Source: Leeuwenhoekiella palythoae (GTDB taxonomy: Bacteria; Bacteroidota; Bacteroidia; Flavobacteriales; Flavobacteriaceae). From it: DNA of 64,000 nucleotides. Position 1 is the first letter of the stretch. Each line of letters begins with the position of its first letter. The stretch covers positions 496,001 to 560,000 of the forward strand of contig NZ_FQXT01000002.1 of NCBI RefSeq assembly GCF_900130045.1. Direction: 5' to 3'. Below, one piece after another: positions 24,094 to 32,830 of this stretch. A model generated the notes under the pieces. The model saw only the letters and a list, made by a program, of their open reading frames with translations, was not told where the DNA came from and did no database searches. Made by a program: the position numbers and the translations under genes.

Positions 24094-24808
24094 TCGAGCC
24101 TAATTGCGAATCGCGTGTGCTTTTGTTAAAAATAGCTTGTTGCGCGTATTCTAAAGCTTGATCTACAAGGCAACCGTTTGCGGTGGTTGAGGCGCTCTTA
24201 TTAAACGTGACTTTAGTCACACCGCCTACGCCGTTCACCTGAATATTGATCACCACGCGCCCGGTAGCATCGCACGTATACACGGGATTAGGAATTTGAA
24301 TCGCATTGCGCTCTTTGAGTTGATAAGTAACCGTACTGCGTCGATAGCTTGAGGTATTTACTTTAGAAACTTCTTTAGCGTCGTCTGATGTGCCGGCAGA
24401 CTGCTGCGCAGCACGCTTTTGACGCAACATTGCGATGCGTTCCCGATAATCAGGAAATGCCTCGTCATCGCCGTCTGTATCCTCAGAAGGGTCTGCAGTT
24501 TCCGTGTCGCTTTTTAAGGCATTTTCTACTTCATTTTGCTGGCTAAAAAATCTATTAGCTTCGCGCACCAAGCGACTACTGCTTTGCGCTTGATTAGTGA
24601 TTTCTTGGGATTGTGGCTGTTCTTCTTCGGTTTGTTCCAGAAGTTCTTCTTCTGGCAGCTCCTCTGCAATAATCGGGATGGGAATAAATTCTTCTACCTG
24701 TGACGTGTCGTAAGGCTTGATGGTAAAAAATAGAAAAACTACCGCAAGAATACTGGCACCGCTAAAGGTGATCAACATCGCTTTATCTTGAGGAGACAGT
24801 TTCATCAA
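24071..24808 (-). CDS. TonB-like energy transducer protein
   Basis: A 245-residue protein with an N-terminal membrane helix (about 11-30, MLITFSGASILAVVFLFFTIK), a Glu/Gln/Pro-rich periplasmic region (about 40-80, including many EE pairs), and a C-terminal domain 'YTCDATGRVVINIQVNGVGGVTKVTFNKSASTTANGCLVDQALEYAQQAIFNKSTRDSQLGSISFEF', which resembles TonB C-terminal domains. It contains two Cys in that domain that may form a disulfide. No ExbB/ExbD genes are nearby. Whether it powers receptors is inferred. It is the last gene of the ftsX-uppP-truB stretch; 58 bases separate it from truB. Confidence 0.87.
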   Translation of the reverse strand: MMKLSPQDKAMLITFSGASILAVVFLFFTIKPYDTSQVEEFIPIPIIAEELPEEELLEQTEEEQPQSQEITNQAQSSSRLVREANRFFSQQNEVENALKSDTETADPSEDTDGDDEAFPDYRERIAMLRQKRAAQQSAGTSDDAKEVSKVNTSSYRRSTVTYQLKERNAIQIPNPVYTCDATGRVVINIQVNGVGGVTKVTFNKSASTTANGCLVDQALEYAQQAIFNKSTRDSQLGSISFEFQG

Positions 24809-24866
24809 TGCAAAATTACAAAAACGTAGTATGCGTGGCTGTTAAACAAAACGGAAGAGCTGTTAA

Positions 24867-25580
24867 CTAATTGTTTGAAGTTTCAGCTTGTTTTAAAGCG
24901 GCCTCAAAGCTTTCTAAAGAGGTAGCATCTTTTACATTAAAATCACCAATTTTTGTTCTTCGCAAAGCGGAAAGATGTCCGCCGCTATTTAATGCTTTTC
25001 CAAAATCGTGTGCTAATGACCTGATGTACGTTCCTTTACTACAACGCACCCTAAAATCAACTTCAGGAACTTCGATTCGGGTGATTTCAAATTCTGAAAT
25101 TTCAACGGTTCTGCTGGGAATTTCAACTTCCTCCCCGGCGCGTGCAAACTCATATAAGCGTTTTCCGTCTTTCTTCAACGCAGAAAAAACCGGCGGTTGC
25201 TGCTGTATGCTTCCTGTAAATTGAGCGGTAGTTTTTTTTATGAGTTCGTCATTCAAATGAGCTGTAGAGAAGGTTTGATCAATCTCCGTTTCCAGATCAT
25301 AAGAAGGCGTCGTAGCACCTAATACAATGGTGCCGGTATATTCTTTCTCTTGTCCCATAAATTCTTCAATACGTTTGGTGAATTTACCGGTGCAAATGAT
25401 AAGCAAACCAGTGGCCAAAGGGTCTAAAGTACCTGCGTGGCCTACTTTGATCTTTTTGATCTTAAAGGTTTTGCGGATCAACCAGCGCACTTTGTTTACC
25501 AGTTGAAATGAGGTCCAATTGAGCGGCTTGTCAAAAAGTAAAACCTGACCTTCTTTAAAATATTCTTCGGTAAACTGCAT
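24867..25580 (-). CDS. truB: tRNA pseudouridine-55 synthase
   Basis: A 237-residue TruB, which makes pseudouridine at position 55 of tRNA T-loops. The catalytic Asp lies in 'KVGHAGTLDPLATGLLIICTGKFTK'; other typical parts are 'QVLLFDKPLNWTSFQLVNKVRW', 'KEYTGTIVLGATTPSYDLETE', 'FTGSIQQQPPVFSALKKDGKRLYEFAR' and 'CSKGTYIRSLAHDFGKAL'. The PUA domain seen in E. coli TruB is absent, as in many Bacteroidota. ATG 25580 is used. It follows uppP by 27 bases in the same operon. Confidence 0.97.
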   Translation of the reverse strand: MQFTEEYFKEGQVLLFDKPLNWTSFQLVNKVRWLIRKTFKIKKIKVGHAGTLDPLATGLLIICTGKFTKRIEEFMGQEKEYTGTIVLGATTPSYDLETEIDQTFSTAHLNDELIKKTTAQFTGSIQQQPPVFSALKKDGKRLYEFARAGEEVEIPSRTVEISEFEITRIEVPEVDFRVRCSKGTYIRSLAHDFGKALNSGGHLSALRRTKIGDFNVKDATSLESFEAALKQAETSNN

Positions 25581-25607
25581 AAAATGTTTTTGTAATTCTT
25601 CGGTTTT

Positions 25608-26405
25608 CTAAAGGTTATAGTACCCAAAACCAACCGCGATAATCCCAACGATAAGGCAATATATGGCAAACCACGAGAGCTTACTCTTTTTAACCAATTT
25701 GATCATCCAGGTACAAGCGATAAGTCCGCTAACGAAGGCAGCAACAAAACCTATAGACAGCGCAGTAAAATTACCAGATTCGGTAGTGATCTCTCCGCTT
25801 AGCAGGTCTTTTGCGATCTTCCCGAAGATCAACGGAACCACCATTAAAAAGGAAAAACGTGCGGCTTTGCTTTTGTCATTCCCCAATAAAACCGAAGTCG
25901 AGATCGTAGCGCCACTTCTGGAAATCCCCGGAAGCATAGCAATAGCTTGCGCGATACCAATGGTAAAAGCATTGCTGTAGCTAACCGGCTTTTGGGTGTC
26001 TTTAGCCTTATCTGCCAGCCATAATAAAAGCGCGGTAATGATAAGCATCATTCCTACAAGCAGAATGTTTCCGCCAAAAAGACTTTCTAATTGTTCTTCA
26101 AAAAACAACCCGATGATCACAGCGGGAATCATCGAGATGATGATTTTTACAGCAAACTGCGTTTCTTCATTCCATTTAAACTGAAACAAGCCTTTAAGAA
26201 TATCAAGAATATCTTTTCTAAAAACTACCAGCGTACTGAGTGCTGTTGCAAAGTGTAAAACTACAGTAAAAAGAAGGCTTTCTTCTGGCAGAGTACTGTC
26301 GCCTAAAATGGCTTTTCCTAGTTCAAGATGACCGCTTGAAGAAACCGGTAAAAATTCGGTAAGACCTTGAATGATCCCAAGGATTATCGCGTCAATTATA
26401 TCCAT
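25608..26405 (-). CDS. uppP: Undecaprenyl-diphosphate phosphatase
   Basis: A 265-residue inner-membrane UppP (BacA) that dephosphorylates undecaprenyl diphosphate to recycle the lipid carrier for cell wall synthesis. It has the family motifs 'GLTEFLPVSSSGHL' (residues about 14-27, with the catalytic Glu and the Ser-Ser-Gly-His motif) and 'PGISRSGATISTSVLLG' (about 160-176, catalytic Arg), and eight or so hydrophobic helices. Loss of these residues is not seen, so it should be active; it also confers tolerance to bacitracin. Part of the minus-strand ftsX-DUF3098-uppP-truB operon with 10- and 27-base gaps. Confidence 0.97.
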   Translation of the reverse strand: MDIIDAIILGIIQGLTEFLPVSSSGHLELGKAILGDSTLPEESLLFTVVLHFATALSTLVVFRKDILDILKGLFQFKWNEETQFAVKIIISMIPAVIIGLFFEEQLESLFGGNILLVGMMLIITALLLWLADKAKDTQKPVSYSNAFTIGIAQAIAMLPGISRSGATISTSVLLGNDKSKAARFSFLMVVPLIFGKIAKDLLSGEITTESGNFTALSIGFVAAFVSGLIACTWMIKLVKKSKLSWFAIYCLIVGIIAVGFGYYNL

Positions 26406-26415
26406 TTAATTCTTG

Positions 26416-26691
26416 TTAATTGGCGTTTTTCTTCTTATCAGGATTCAGTAAGATCGCATATACTTCAATCCCAAAACCAATCAACACCAGCGCCGGAGCA
26501 AGACGTATACGTCTCCAGTTATAAATCTCCGGATTAAATACCGTAGGATCATCACTACCGCCGCCAGACATCAAGATAAAACCAAGAGCGATCACACCCA
26601 GGCCTATCAACATCACCTTGTAGTTTTTCTTCTTAAAAATAAAACTGCTACGGTGCAGTTCATTTTGTTTTTTTCGTTTTTGTTCTCCCAT
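26416..26691 (-). CDS. DUF3098 family membrane protein
   Basis: A 91-residue protein with two membrane helices (about 27-42, 'MLIGLGVIALGFILMSG', and about 66-83, 'LAPALVLIGFGIEVYAILL') and a basic N-terminus. It matches the DUF3098 family that lies next to ftsX and uppP in Bacteroidota; its function is unknown, but conserved linkage suggests an envelope role. It ends in 'NPDKKKNAN'. It is 55 bases after ftsX and 10 before uppP. Confidence 0.88.
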   Translation of the reverse strand: MGEQKRKKQNELHRSSFIFKKKNYKVMLIGLGVIALGFILMSGGGSDDPTVFNPEIYNWRRIRLAPALVLIGFGIEVYAILLNPDKKKNAN

Positions 26692-26746
26692 GCTTAAAAG
26701 GGTTAAAATTATGTTTTGAAAGGGCTTTTGATCTAAAAGCTCTTCT

Positions 26747-27625
26747 CTAATAATAAAGTTCGTCTGTTCTTAAATTCAAGAAACGCTGAGTAGCCAAAAA
26801 GGTACTGAACCAAGTAATCAGTACACTTGCCAGAAAAACACCTACGAACAATATAGCCAGAATCACGGGGTCTGCCAGCAATTCTAACTCAGGGAAGGTT
26901 TGGTTTAAATAATAAAGAACAGCGGCCATACCTGCGAGTGCGATTACTGCGCCTACCATTCCTAATTTCATACTCAGCCAGATAAACGGGCGGCGAATGA
27001 ATCCTTTGGTCGCGCCCACCATTTGCATCGTTTTAATCGTAAAACGCTTAGAATATACTGAAAGACGTATCGCAGAGTTGATGAGCAATACCGCAATAAG
27101 TGTAAACACACCACTAATGACCATCACCCACAAACTTATTTTTTTGATGTTATCGTTAAGCAGCGAGATCAGAGGCTGGTCATAATTTACTTCTTCTACA
27201 AAGTCTTTGGCGAGCAAATTATCTGCGATTTCTTTAACCTGAGCCGCATCGACAAAATCGGCTTTGAGATATACGTCAATGGAATTTTGCAGCGGGTTGT
27301 AGCCCAAAAAGTCCATAAAATTCTCACCTATTTCTTTGCTGTGTTCTTCGGCAGCTTCATCTTTAGAAACAAACTGCGTCGACTTAGTGTAATCGGCTAG
27401 TGCAAGCGTTTTTTCAAGTTGTTTGATCTCAACATCTTTGGCGTCATCTTTTAGGTAGATCGTCAATGCGATCTGTTCTTTAAAATGATCGGCAACTTTT
27501 TTAGAGTTGAGCACAAGAAGGCCTAGCAATCCCAATAAGAAAAGTACCAGCGCAATACTTAAAATCACCGAAAAATACGAGGAGATCAGTCTGCGACGTT
27601 GAAACTTTTCAAAAGATGATGCCAT
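26747..27625 (-). CDS. ftsX: Cell division permease-like protein FtsX
   Basis: A 292-residue FtsX with four membrane helices (about 15-38, 160-185, 210-235 and 255-280) and a periplasmic domain between TM1 and TM2 (about 40-155: 'IALTIYLKDDAKDVEIKQLEKTLALADYTKSTQFVSKDEAAEEHSKEIGENFMDFLG'). The FtsX signature 'NSAIRLSVYSKRFTIKTMQMVGATKGFIRRPFI' is present. Together with FtsE it controls cell-wall hydrolases at division; no ftsE gene is visible in this window. It is the first gene of the operon. ATG 27625. Confidence 0.95.
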   Translation of the reverse strand: MASSFEKFQRRRLISSYFSVILSIALVLFLLGLLGLLVLNSKKVADHFKEQIALTIYLKDDAKDVEIKQLEKTLALADYTKSTQFVSKDEAAEEHSKEIGENFMDFLGYNPLQNSIDVYLKADFVDAAQVKEIADNLLAKDFVEEVNYDQPLISLLNDNIKKISLWVMVISGVFTLIAVLLINSAIRLSVYSKRFTIKTMQMVGATKGFIRRPFIWLSMKLGMVGAVIALAGMAAVLYYLNQTFPELELLADPVILAILFVGVFLASVLITWFSTFLATQRFLNLRTDELYY

Positions 27626-27797
27626 GCTGCTGCGTAAAATTTAATGCGATTAGAGGACAAAAATACTAAAGTTCGTGCTTCTTAAACGTACACTTGGCGC
27701 ATTTTGTATTTTTATACTGAAGCATTTCACGCGTTTAGCACCAGCACTGGCGTTAGCTGTTAAAAATGAAGTGTTTAACTCTAAATTGTACTGGTTT

Positions 27798-28721
27798 ATG
27801 AATATTTTAATCTACGGAATAGGTGGCGTTGGAGGCTATTTTGGCGGAAAACTCACTAAAACTAAAAATCACGTGACGTTTATCGCCCGCGGAAAACATC
27901 TGGAAGCAATTCAAAAAAACGGATTAGAAGTCACAAGTTATAAAGGTGATTTTGTAGCTGAACCCGATTTGGCTACTGACGATTTAAACGAAATTCCAAC
28001 GCCTGATCTTGTGATTTTAGGAGTAAAATCTTGGCAGGTTCCCGAAACCATCGAAGCTTTGAAGCCATATGTAAAAGCCGAAACATTATTTCTGCCGTTA
28101 CAAAACGGAGCTTCAAATGCTGAAAAAATCCTTGAGGTGTTGCCTGATGCTCAAGTTTTGGGCGGTCTATGTAGAATAGTTGCTTTTAAAGACGGTCCCG
28201 GAAAAATTAAGCATCCCACTTTTGAACCAAGCATCACCTTTGGCGAACTCGACGGAAGCCTTTCTGAACGCGCAAAAGAACTTCAAGCACTTTTTGAAGA
28301 AGCAGGTTTTACAGCCCATTTGGTTGAAGATATTCAAGTAGAGATCTGGAAGAAATTCTTATTCATTTGCACCATAAGCGGGATTGGCGGTTTGACACGC
28401 GTGCCTATGGGTAAAATACGTTCGAGCGCCTATTTGTTTAAAATGATGCAAGACACCGCAAAGGAGATTTTTAATGTCGCCAAAGCAAAAGGAATTGCAC
28501 TTACCGAAAAGCATATGGAGGCAGTTTTTGAGGCGATCCAGAATCAAGGAGCAGAGGTGACCGCTTCTACGCAACGCGATATTATGGAAGGCAAACCCAG
28601 CGAACTCAACAACTTTAACGGCTACATTGTGCGCGAAGGAAAGCGTCTCGGCGTTTCTGTGCCGGTAAACGAGATGATCTTTGAGTGTTTATTGCCAATG
28701 GAAAAAGAGGCAAGATCCTAG
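27798..28721 (+). CDS. 2-dehydropantoate 2-reductase family protein
   Basis: A 307-residue NADP-dependent reductase like PanE/ApbA, which makes pantoate in coenzyme A biosynthesis. The N-terminal Rossmann motif is 'ILIYGIGGVGGYFGGKL' (about residues 3-19); catalytic and substrate-binding parts are 'VILGVKSWQ', 'PLQNGASNAEKI', 'VWKK'-equivalent 'EIWKKFLFICTISGIGGLTRVPMGKI' (with the Lys of KFL) and 'QRDIMEGKPSELNNFNGYIVREGKRLGVSVPVNE'. ATG 27798 is preferred over a TTG-like start far upstream, which would add unconserved residues. It is transcribed alone, divergent from ftsX. Confidence 0.92.
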   Translation: MNILIYGIGGVGGYFGGKLTKTKNHVTFIARGKHLEAIQKNGLEVTSYKGDFVAEPDLATDDLNEIPTPDLVILGVKSWQVPETIEALKPYVKAETLFLPLQNGASNAEKILEVLPDAQVLGGLCRIVAFKDGPGKIKHPTFEPSITFGELDGSLSERAKELQALFEEAGFTAHLVEDIQVEIWKKFLFICTISGIGGLTRVPMGKIRSSAYLFKMMQDTAKEIFNVAKAKGIALTEKHMEAVFEAIQNQGAEVTASTQRDIMEGKPSELNNFNGYIVREGKRLGVSVPVNEMIFECLLPMEKEARS

Positions 28722-28794
28722 AAAACCTCGAGTAAACTCCCTCAGGGCTGACTCACGTGGCATTCGTTCCGAACAAATTTTCAATTTCTTGGCA

Positions 28795-28841
28795 TCCCGA
28801 AAGCTTTCGGGACGGAGTATTTAACCCCTTGGCGGTGCCAA
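28795..28841 (+). repeat. Intergenic palindrome and dispersed repeat, copy 2
   Basis: TCCCGAAAGCTTTCGGGA (28795-28812) is a perfect 18-base palindrome. It is followed by CGGAGTATTTAACCCC and TTGGCGGTGCCAA (28829-28841), a variant of the repeat seen at 23343 and 44096. It lies between panE and leuS. Confidence 0.65.
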
Positions 28842-28874
28842 AAAACCGGTCTGCTTAAATCGCTTTTAAATCGT

Positions 28875-28882
28875 TAAATTTG
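28875..28882 (+). promoter_or_regulatory. Promoter -7 element for leuS
   Basis: TAAATTTG matches TAnnTTTG and lies 41 bases before the leuS ATG. A clear -33 element is not visible. It is placed after the repeat, so the repeat lies upstream of the promoter. Confidence 0.55.
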
Positions 28883-28923
28883 CCGCTCATTAAAATGCGC
28901 AGTGCGCAAAGCAATACACGGTA

Positions 28924-31830
28924 ATGAACTACGATTTTAACGCGATAGAAAAAAAATGGCAAAAGTACTGGAGTGATCAGGGTACTTTTCAGGCAAAAAA
29001 TAACAGCGAAAAGCCAAAATATTATGTGCTCGATATGTTTCCATATCCATCAGGTGCAGGACTGCACGTAGGGCATCCGCTGGGATATATTGCCAGTGAT
29101 ATTTATGCGCGTTACAAGCGTCATCAAGGTTTTAATGTGTTGCATCCGCAGGGGTATGACTCGTTTGGACTTCCGGCTGAGCAATATGCCATTCAAACCG
29201 GGCAACATCCGGCAATTACTACCGAAACTAACATTGCACGTTATCGCGAGCAATTGGATAAAATAGGATTTTCATTCGACTGGAGGCGCGAAGTGCGCAC
29301 TTCAAATCCTGAGTATTATAAATGGACGCAGTGGATTTTTATTCAGCTTTTTGAAAGTTGGTATAACAACGATACCAATCAGGCAGAGCATATTGACACG
29401 CTGATCGCTAAGTTTGAGGCCGAAGGAAATGCTTCGGTAAATGCAGTATGCGACGAGGATGTTGAAGCTTTTACTGCTGAAGATTGGAATTCTGCTTCCG
29501 CGAAAGCAAAACAAGAACTTCTTTTAAAATATAGATTAACCTACCTGGCAGAAACCGAAGTAAACTGGTGCCCTGCGTTGGGTACGGTTTTGGCAAACGA
29601 CGAGATCGTAAACGGCGTTTCAGAACGTGGCGGGCATCCTGTGGTGCGCAAAAAAATGACGCAGTGGAGTATGCGCATCAGCGCTTATGCGCAGCGTTTG
29701 CTAGACGGTTTGCAAGATATCGATTGGCCACAGCCGCTTAAAGACTCGCAAACCAACTGGATCGGGCGTTCAAAAGGTGCCTCCGTTCAATTCAAAATTC
29801 AGAATTCAGAATTCAAAATTGAGGTGTTTACCACCCGCCCCGATACTATTTTTGGGGTGACGTTTATGACGCTTGCGCCAGAGTTAGATCTTGTAAAAGA
29901 AATAACAACTCCAGAGCAAAAAGCTGAGGTTGATGCCTATATCGAAGCGACTGCAAAGCGCAGCGAGCGCGAGCGTATGGCCGATGTAAAAACCATTTCG
30001 GGTGCATTTACCGGTGCCTATGCCGAGCATCCGTTTACAAAAGAGCCGATTCCGATCTGGATAGGTGACTACGTGTTGGCCGGTTATGGAACCGGTGCTG
30101 TAATGGCGGTTCCTTGTGGAGATCAACGCGACTGGGATTTTGCAACGCATTTCAACATTCCGATCAAGAATATTTTTGACGGAGTCGATATCAGCGAGCA
30201 AGCCTATGCTGAAAAGGATAAAACGCCTTTAAAAGATTCAGATTTCTTAAATGGACTGGCATACAAGCAAGCGTTGCCAAAAGCGATTGAAGCATTAGAA
30301 AAATTAGGTGCCGGAAAAGGGAAAGTAAATTACCGTTTGCGCGACGCGGTGTTTAGCCGTCAGCGTTATTGGGGAGAGCCGTTCCCGGTGTATTATGTAG
30401 ATGGAATGCCTCAAATGATTGATGCAGCGCATTTACCTATTCACCTGCCGGAAGTAGAAAAATATTTGCCTACCGAAGAAGGTGAGCCGCCACTAGGCCG
30501 CGCCGAAGTTTGGGCGTGGGATACCAAAACCCATGCAGTCGTGAGCAATAACAAGATCGATCACGAGACTGTTTTTCCTTTAGAATTGAATACGATGCCG
30601 GGTTGGGCAGGAAGTAGCTGGTATTTCTTTAGGTATATGGAGAAAGCTTTACGCGACGAAGCTTTTGCTTCAAAAGAAGCGATGGAGTATTGGCAAAATG
30701 TAGACCTCTACATTGGAGGTAGCGAGCACGCCACTGGGCATTTATTATACAGCCGTTTTTGGGTGAAATTCTTAAAAGATCGTGGTTTTGCTCCGGTTGA
30801 AGAGCCTTTTAAAAAGCTGATCAATCAGGGAATGATTTTGGGGGAGAGTGCTTTTTTATATAGGCTAAGTTCAAATCCGGAATTTTTTGTTTCGTTTGAA
30901 ATAGTAAAGGATTATTTGAATGACGAAACTAATAAGAAAGCTGTGAATACGATCTTGTCATACACAGGAGATAATTCTATTAGCTTTAATAAGATTCACG
31001 TTGATGTAAATCTTGTTGATACCTCGAACTGTCTTAACGTAATAGAATTTAGAAATTGGCAACCAGAATATCATTCGGCAAAATTCATTACTTATGATAA
31101 TCAAACAGTAAAAGTATCACGCGAAGTCGAAAAAATGTCTAAATCCAAATACAACGTGGTGAATCCCGATGATATTTGTGAGGAGTACGGGGCAGATACA
31201 CTGCGCATGTACGAGATGTTCTTAGGTCCGTTAGAGCAGGCCAAACCTTGGAATACCGCAGGAATTACGGGAGTACATAACTTCCTTAAAAAATTATGGA
31301 AGCTGTACCATCAAGTAGATAAAGCTGGAAATTTAGGCGATTTTGAGGTTTCCGATGCTCGGGCTTCTAGGGAGGCGATGAAAACCTTGCACAAGACCAT
31401 CAAAAAGGTACAGGAAGACATTGAGAACTTCAGTTTTAATACTTCGGTTTCTACGTTTATGATTGCAGTTAACGAACTCGCAGCTGCAAAATGCAATAAC
31501 CGTGAAGTGTTGGAGCCGTTGGCTGTTTTGATTTCGCCTTATGCGCCACACATCGCAGAAGAATTGTGGATTTTACTCGGTCACGACGAGTCGATCGCTA
31601 CTGCTGCCTTCCCGGAGTTTGATGAAAAGCATCTGGTAGAAAGCAGTAAAGAATATCCGATCTCGTTTAACGGTAAAATGCGTTTTACGATGGAACTTCC
31701 GTTAGATCTTTCAAAAGAAGAAATCGAAAAAGCAGTTCGTGCGCACGAGAAAACACAGGAGTATTTAGGCGGTCGCGAACCGAAAAAGGTGATCGTGGTT
31801 CCCGGTAAAATCGTGAACTTCGTAGGCTGA
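28924..31830 (+). CDS. leuS: Leucyl-tRNA synthetase
   Basis: A 968-residue class I synthetase, about 100 residues longer than E. coli LeuRS. HIGH-equivalent HVGH is at 48-51 in 'MFPYPSGAGLHVGHPLGY', and KMSKS is near 737-741 in 'EKMSKSKYN'. The CP1 editing domain contains 'VFTTRPDTIFGVTF' and 'DYVLAGYGTGAVMAVPCGDQRDWDFA'. Extra segments lie after the first catalytic half (about 140-200) and between 'LINQGMILGESAFLYRL' and KMSKS (about 640-735); the second is typical of Bacteroidota. The C-terminal domain ends 'KKVIVVPGKIVNFVG'. DNA for residues about 289-300 ('FKIQNSEFKIE') is made of repeated AATTC motifs. ATG 28924. Confidence 0.98.
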   Translation: MNYDFNAIEKKWQKYWSDQGTFQAKNNSEKPKYYVLDMFPYPSGAGLHVGHPLGYIASDIYARYKRHQGFNVLHPQGYDSFGLPAEQYAIQTGQHPAITTETNIARYREQLDKIGFSFDWRREVRTSNPEYYKWTQWIFIQLFESWYNNDTNQAEHIDTLIAKFEAEGNASVNAVCDEDVEAFTAEDWNSASAKAKQELLLKYRLTYLAETEVNWCPALGTVLANDEIVNGVSERGGHPVVRKKMTQWSMRISAYAQRLLDGLQDIDWPQPLKDSQTNWIGRSKGASVQFKIQNSEFKIEVFTTRPDTIFGVTFMTLAPELDLVKEITTPEQKAEVDAYIEATAKRSERERMADVKTISGAFTGAYAEHPFTKEPIPIWIGDYVLAGYGTGAVMAVPCGDQRDWDFATHFNIPIKNIFDGVDISEQAYAEKDKTPLKDSDFLNGLAYKQALPKAIEALEKLGAGKGKVNYRLRDAVFSRQRYWGEPFPVYYVDGMPQMIDAAHLPIHLPEVEKYLPTEEGEPPLGRAEVWAWDTKTHAVVSNNKIDHETVFPLELNTMPGWAGSSWYFFRYMEKALRDEAFASKEAMEYWQNVDLYIGGSEHATGHLLYSRFWVKFLKDRGFAPVEEPFKKLINQGMILGESAFLYRLSSNPEFFVSFEIVKDYLNDETNKKAVNTILSYTGDNSISFNKIHVDVNLVDTSNCLNVIEFRNWQPEYHSAKFITYDNQTVKVSREVEKMSKSKYNVVNPDDICEEYGADTLRMYEMFLGPLEQAKPWNTAGITGVHNFLKKLWKLYHQVDKAGNLGDFEVSDARASREAMKTLHKTIKKVQEDIENFSFNTSVSTFMIAVNELAAAKCNNREVLEPLAVLISPYAPHIAEELWILLGHDESIATAAFPEFDEKHLVESSKEYPISFNGKMRFTMELPLDLSKEEIEKAVRAHEKTQEYLGGREPKKVIVVPGKIVNFVG
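29788..29822 (+). repeat. AATTC-rich palindromic repeat inside leuS
   Basis: Within the leuS coding sequence, CAATTCAAAATTCAG is followed by AATTCAGAATTCAAAATTG, giving several overlapping GAATTC-like and AATTCAAAATT units. It encodes 'FKIQNSEFKIE' at the editing-domain edge. A related AATTCAAAATT occurs just after the gene at about 31846 and at about 10203. Confidence 0.5.
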
Positions 31831-31897
31831 TTTTTGAAATCAGAAATTCAAAATTAGAAATACGAAGTTTTAGTATTTTGTAATTCTTAAGGTCTCA

Positions 31898-31955
31898 TCG
31901 AGCGCAGTCGAGATGCTTATTTGTTCAACAGTACATAGTTCTCGACTGCGCTCGA
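31898..31955. repeat. Long inverted repeat between leuS and yugP-like gene
   Basis: TCGAGCGCAGTCGAGA (31898-31913) and its perfect complement TCTCGACTGCGCTCGA (31940-31955) are separated by 26 bases. This matches the form of REP-like elements seen in flavobacterial intergenic DNA. It may terminate or stabilise RNA, or be a target of a REP-associated transposase; no such gene is in the window. Confidence 0.75.
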
Positions 31956-32052
31956 ACTGACAGTGAAAGGTTTTGTCAAAACGGCAGCAGAAATTTTCGG
32001 CTTATTTTTTGTTTATATTGGTTAGTTTTAAAAACAACTTAAATACAAAGCT

Positions 32053-32748
32053 ATGATGGGATATTATATACTTATTGGTGCGATTGCATTGGTAAGTTGG
32101 CTAGTAAGCAATAAATTAAAAAGTAAGTTTAAAGAATACTCTCAGGTTCATCTACAAAATGGAATGAGTGGGGCAGAGATCGCGCGTAAAATGCTTAGCG
32201 ATAATGGAATTACTGATGTAAAAGTGATCTCGGTGCAAGGGCAGTTGACAGACCATTATAATCCTGCCAAGAAAACCGTTAATTTGAGTGAACCTGTATA
32301 TAATCAGCGCAATGCTGCTGCAGCTGCCGTTGCTGCACACGAGTGCGGTCACGCAGTGCAGCACGCAAAGGCCTATAGCTGGCTAACGATGCGTTCAAAA
32401 CTGGTGCCTGTGGTGAGTGTTGCATCGCGTATGTCTATGTTTGTGATCATTGGAGGAATCGTTTTGATGTCGATCATTGGCTCTGGTTTAGGAATGACCG
32501 TTGCGATTATCGGGCTTGGTTTATTTGCTATGGGAACCTTGTTTTCATTCATTACCCTTCCGGTTGAATATGATGCAAGTAATCGTGCATTGGCTTGGTT
32601 AGAATCGGCAAATATGTTAACGCCAAGAGAACACGACGGAGCCAAAGATGCTTTAAAATGGGCTGCCAGAACTTATGTTGTAGCTGCGATTGGTTCACTT
32701 GCAACCTTGTTATATTTCGCTTTACAAATTTTTGGCGGAAGACGTTAA
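32053..32748 (+). CDS. Zinc metallopeptidase (YugP/Zn_peptidase_2 family)
   Basis: A 231-residue membrane peptidase with the zinc motif H-E-x-x-H: 'AAAAVAAHECGHAVQHAKAYSWLTMRSK' (His at about 96 and 100). It has an N-terminal helix (about 3-18, YYILIGAIALVSWLVS), two helices after the active site (about 125-165), and a C-terminal helix (about 206-226). The third ligand is likely the Glu in 'LPVEYDASNRALAWLE' region. The active site faces the cytosol or membrane; substrates are unknown. Start 32053 or 32056 (ATGATG). Followed by a strong terminator. Confidence 0.92.
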   Translation: MMGYYILIGAIALVSWLVSNKLKSKFKEYSQVHLQNGMSGAEIARKMLSDNGITDVKVISVQGQLTDHYNPAKKTVNLSEPVYNQRNAAAAAVAAHECGHAVQHAKAYSWLTMRSKLVPVVSVASRMSMFVIIGGIVLMSIIGSGLGMTVAIIGLGLFAMGTLFSFITLPVEYDASNRALAWLESANMLTPREHDGAKDALKWAARTYVVAAIGSLATLLYFALQIFGGRR

Positions 32749-32771
32749 GCACGTAACGCCTATAAAAATTT

Positions 32772-32803
32772 AAAACCCATTCCATTTAAACGGAATGGGT
32801 TTT
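32772..32803 (+). terminator. Intrinsic terminator after peptidase gene
   Basis: AAAACCCATTCC (32772-32783) pairs with GGAATGGGTTTT (32792-32803), followed by a T-run. It separates the peptidase from the toxin-antitoxin pair. Confidence 0.9.
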
Positions 32804-32830
32804 TTGTGTAACTTACTAAATAAAGAAAGG

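Noticed and set aside
28795-28841. Terminator for panE
   Set aside because: The palindrome has no T-run on either side and matches a dispersed repeat instead.
28924-31830. Possible intein or foreign insertion in leuS
   Set aside because: The long segment before KMSKS is a known feature of Bacteroidota LeuRS, with no intein splice motifs.
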